DNA of 43,622 nt from Nanobdellota archaeon (GTDB lineage Archaea > Nanobdellota > Nanobdellia > Woesearchaeales > SM23-78). The notes beneath the pieces are model-generated. The model did no database searches. It was given only the letters and a program-made list of their open reading frames with translations, and had not been told where the DNA came from. Every line of letters begins with the position of its first letter. The first letter of the stretch is position 1. Below, one piece after another: positions 42,241-43,622 of this stretch. The stretch spans positions 1 through 43,622 of the forward strand of contig JAHJQO010000028.1 in assembly GCA_018819305.1 (NCBI GenBank), written 5' to 3'. A program made the translations under genes and the position numbers.

Positions 42241-43236
42241 TTATCGACCTTGTTTTGAACTTAAACTCGTATGAGTAATTGTTGGTAATGGTGCTTCTCT
42301 CTTTGAAATTCTTAATGGATGAGTTAAAAGTATAAGTCTTTTTTTAGGACCTGGAACAGACCCTCTTAATAAAATAAAAGAAGTTCTGACTGTACCATAA
42401 TGCATAAATCCATCCTTTGGGTTGATTTCTTCAGGTTTCTGTCCAATTTTCATTATTTGCAAATTATGCTGCATTCTCTGATGAAAACCTGTTTGACCTG
42501 AATAAGCAGTCCTATACATTACATGCTGTTGACCCTTCCACGGACCTCTGCTTCCTGGCTGTCTTCTTCCTTTTTCAGATTTATGAGGCTTCAAACCAAT
42601 TCCGAATCTTCTTAAAGGACCCTGCACTCCTCTTCCTCGTGTAATAGCATGCACATCAACTATCTGACCTTCTTGAAATACTTCTTCAAAAAGAATTTCT
42701 TTGTCAGCATGAGCTTTTATGAACTCAAGTTTATCCTTATTAGAACCACTTAATTTTAGCTCAAATATTTCTGGCTTTTTCTTGCTGACTCCTGCTAGTC
42801 GCGGTTGAGTGTATACAACTGCAGCAATGTCTGCATAATCATCAGGATTAAACTTGTCAAGCTCTTTTATATCAGGAATTTTTTTTGGAAGAGAAATTTT
42901 GCGGTGAAGATCTTTGGAAGGTTTGAAGAAAAAATCATCGGCAACAGTGAGACCGTAAGCAGTTTTTTTGTAAAAGCGAGCAGAAAAAATCTTGAGAGGG
43001 GGACATTCAATCACTGTCACTGGCACCCGGATATCTTCGCCGTGAGCAGGGGATGTTTTTTTATTATCCACACCAATCAAATGAGTCATACCGGCTTTAT
43101 ATCCTGCAAACCCAAACAAAGCAGCCTTATCAAAAGAGTGTTTAGACCAGCCTCTTATTCGAGGATAAATCTTTTTAGCCCTCTTTCTAGGCCAAACAGC
43201 CATACTTCCACTTCTAGGCATACTTGTTTTTGGCAT
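42241..43236 (-). CDS. rpl3: Ribosomal protein uL3
   Basis: The 331-residue protein is archaeal uL3: MPRSGSMAVWPRKRAKKIYPRIRGW at the start, FAGYKAGMTHLIGVDN, AITRGRGVQGPLRRFGI and RRQPGSRGPWKGQQHVMYRTAYSGQTGFHQR. The length is normal. It is the first gene of the superoperon. GGAGATG lies about 10 nt before the ATG and a TATA box is at 43288-43297, giving a leader of about 28 nt. Confidence 0.97.
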   Translation of the reverse strand: MPKTSMPRSGSMAVWPRKRAKKIYPRIRGWSKHSFDKAALFGFAGYKAGMTHLIGVDNKKTSPAHGEDIRVPVTVIECPPLKIFSARFYKKTAYGLTVADDFFFKPSKDLHRKISLPKKIPDIKELDKFNPDDYADIAAVVYTQPRLAGVSKKKPEIFELKLSGSNKDKLEFIKAHADKEILFEEVFQEGQIVDVHAITRGRGVQGPLRRFGIGLKPHKSEKGRRQPGSRGPWKGQQHVMYRTAYSGQTGFHQRMQHNLQIMKIGQKPEEINPKDGFMHYGTVRTSFILLRGSVPGPKKRLILLTHPLRISKREAPLPTITHTSLSSKQGR

Positions 43237-43287
43237 TTTCTTAATTCATCTCCAAATCAAATCAATTTAAAATCAATTCATATTAAT

Positions 43288-43297
43288 CTATATAATT
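43288..43297 (-). promoter_or_regulatory. TATA box heading the ribosomal superoperon
   Basis: On the minus strand the sequence is AATTATATAG, about 55 nt before the uL3 ATG, so transcription would start near 43265. It is the only strong candidate between uL3 and the end of the window for the minus strand. Most downstream gaps are too short for other promoters. Confidence 0.5.
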
Positions 43298-43567
43298 ACG
43301 AATAGGATATAATGCGTATGATAAAGCCTCTTTGGGAAAACACCTCATAGAAAACACTAAGAATAAATGCATCTTATGTGTACTGAAAAGGGCTTTCTTA
43401 TCAGGCTTTTGATGTGTTTGAATTCATTACCACTCAAACTGAGTAGAAAAACCGCGATTTATTTATAAATGTTTTGTATGTAACGGAACCGTCCAGAATC
43501 TATAAGTTTTATAAAGCCAGCTAGCCGTTAGGCTAGCTGGGGGGCAAACATCTGAGGTGTTCGCCCA
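43298..43567. other. Structured intergenic region at the right edge
   Basis: No ORF is convincing here. TGATAA-AGCC near 43318 can pair with GGCTTTCTTATCA near 43399-43412. A TATA-like TTTATTTATAAAT lies at 43458-43470 and would start plus-strand transcription near 43493. I see no tRNA, and no clear C/D box or H/ACA layout. The last 50 nt hold two strong hairpins listed separately. Confidence 0.4.
43517..43566 (+). promoter_or_regulatory. Two consecutive leader hairpins before the edge gene
   Basis: CCAGCTAGCC-GTTA-GGCTAGCTGG is a perfect 10-bp stem with a GTTA tetraloop (43517-43540). It is followed by GGGCAAACAT-CTGA-GGTGTTCGCCC (43542-43566), a second stem with one mismatch. The second stem ends 1 nt before an ATG. 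They could block or guide translation, or mark the end of a mobile element. Confidence 0.5.
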
Positions 43568-43622
43568 ATGGCAAAAGAAGAAAGACTTATTAATAAATTT
43601 AAGCGTCTTTTGAGACGCTTAG
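43568..43622 (+). CDS. Start of an unidentified gene cut by the window edge
   Basis: Eighteen codons can be read from ATG: MAKEERLINKFKRLLRR and on to the edge. The text is basic and helical and gives no family. It faintly recalls the start of some archaeal transposases, which I cannot confirm. The DNA at 43601-43620 is itself a perfect palindrome (AAGCGTCT-TTTG-AGACGCTT). No Shine-Dalgarno site is free, since a hairpin ends just before the ATG. Confidence 0.4.
   Translation, partial: MAKEERLINKFKRLLRRL

Noticed and set aside
43300-43567. A tRNA or C/D-box sRNA gene in the right-hand gap
   Set aside because: No cloverleaf or TTCRANYC-like arm fits. CTGA and TGATGT strings occur, but their spacing does not suit a C/D box guide.

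Overview
The window is AT-rich archaeal DNA. Its markers are an archaeal-order S10/spc ribosomal operon with eukaryote-like proteins (eS4, eL14, eL19, eL32, eL34, aIF1, Rpp29), RFC small subunit, Pelota, TrmB and Lrp regulators, and archaeal PheS/PheT. Many solitary genes have a TATA box about 27-31 nt before the start codon, so their mRNAs are probably leaderless, while genes inside operons use Shine-Dalgarno sites. Base composition, short gaps, the lysine/glutamate-rich proteome and gene content suggest a DPANN archaeon of the Woesearchaeota/Pacearchaeota kind. That placement is an inference from general resemblance, not from a tree.

Layout. 1-2.1 kb: a Cas4-like nuclease gene broken by one in-frame amber codon, convergent with an AAA+ ATPase/winged-helix gene. 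2.2-6.1 kb: a PRC-barrel protein, a glycyl radical enzyme matching trans-4-hydroxy-L-proline dehydratase at every active-site position checked, and RFC small subunit. 6.1-16.0 kb (minus strand): a cell-surface locus with a membrane-anchored protein, a coiled-coil/multi-TM/ectodomain protein, four paralogous lipoproteins sharing a two-domain plan, two small secreted Tyr/Asn-rich proteins and a membrane protein. I recognise no described system here. 16.2-19.1 kb: Pelota overlapping an ArmA/Rmt-like 16S rRNA methyltransferase homologue, then a TrmB regulator. 19.2-26.0 kb: a double-Lrp regulator divergent from a bacterial-type CoaD-CoaE fusion and an HD hydrolase, then pheS, pheT and a SLOG/LOG-like protein. 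26.0-43.2 kb (minus strand): the ribosomal superoperon from uL3 to eL14 with secY and the EMC3/DUF106 insertase; adk and cmk, often found in this operon, are absent. 43.2-43.6 kb: a structured intergenic region and the first codons of a gene that leaves the window.

The most unusual structure is a family of tandem short palindromes. A 25-nt core (palindrome plus GAGTGCC spacer) is identical in the intergenic region before pelota and, on the opposite strand, inside the low-complexity C-terminal tail of ribosomal protein uS3. There it lies in frame, in the same reading frame as at the pelota locus, and is bracketed by a 31-nt direct repeat. Similar paired palindromes occur in the tails of uL22 and eL32. 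This resembles a mobile palindromic element that tolerates insertion in disordered protein tails. Most ribosomal proteins here carry such tails.
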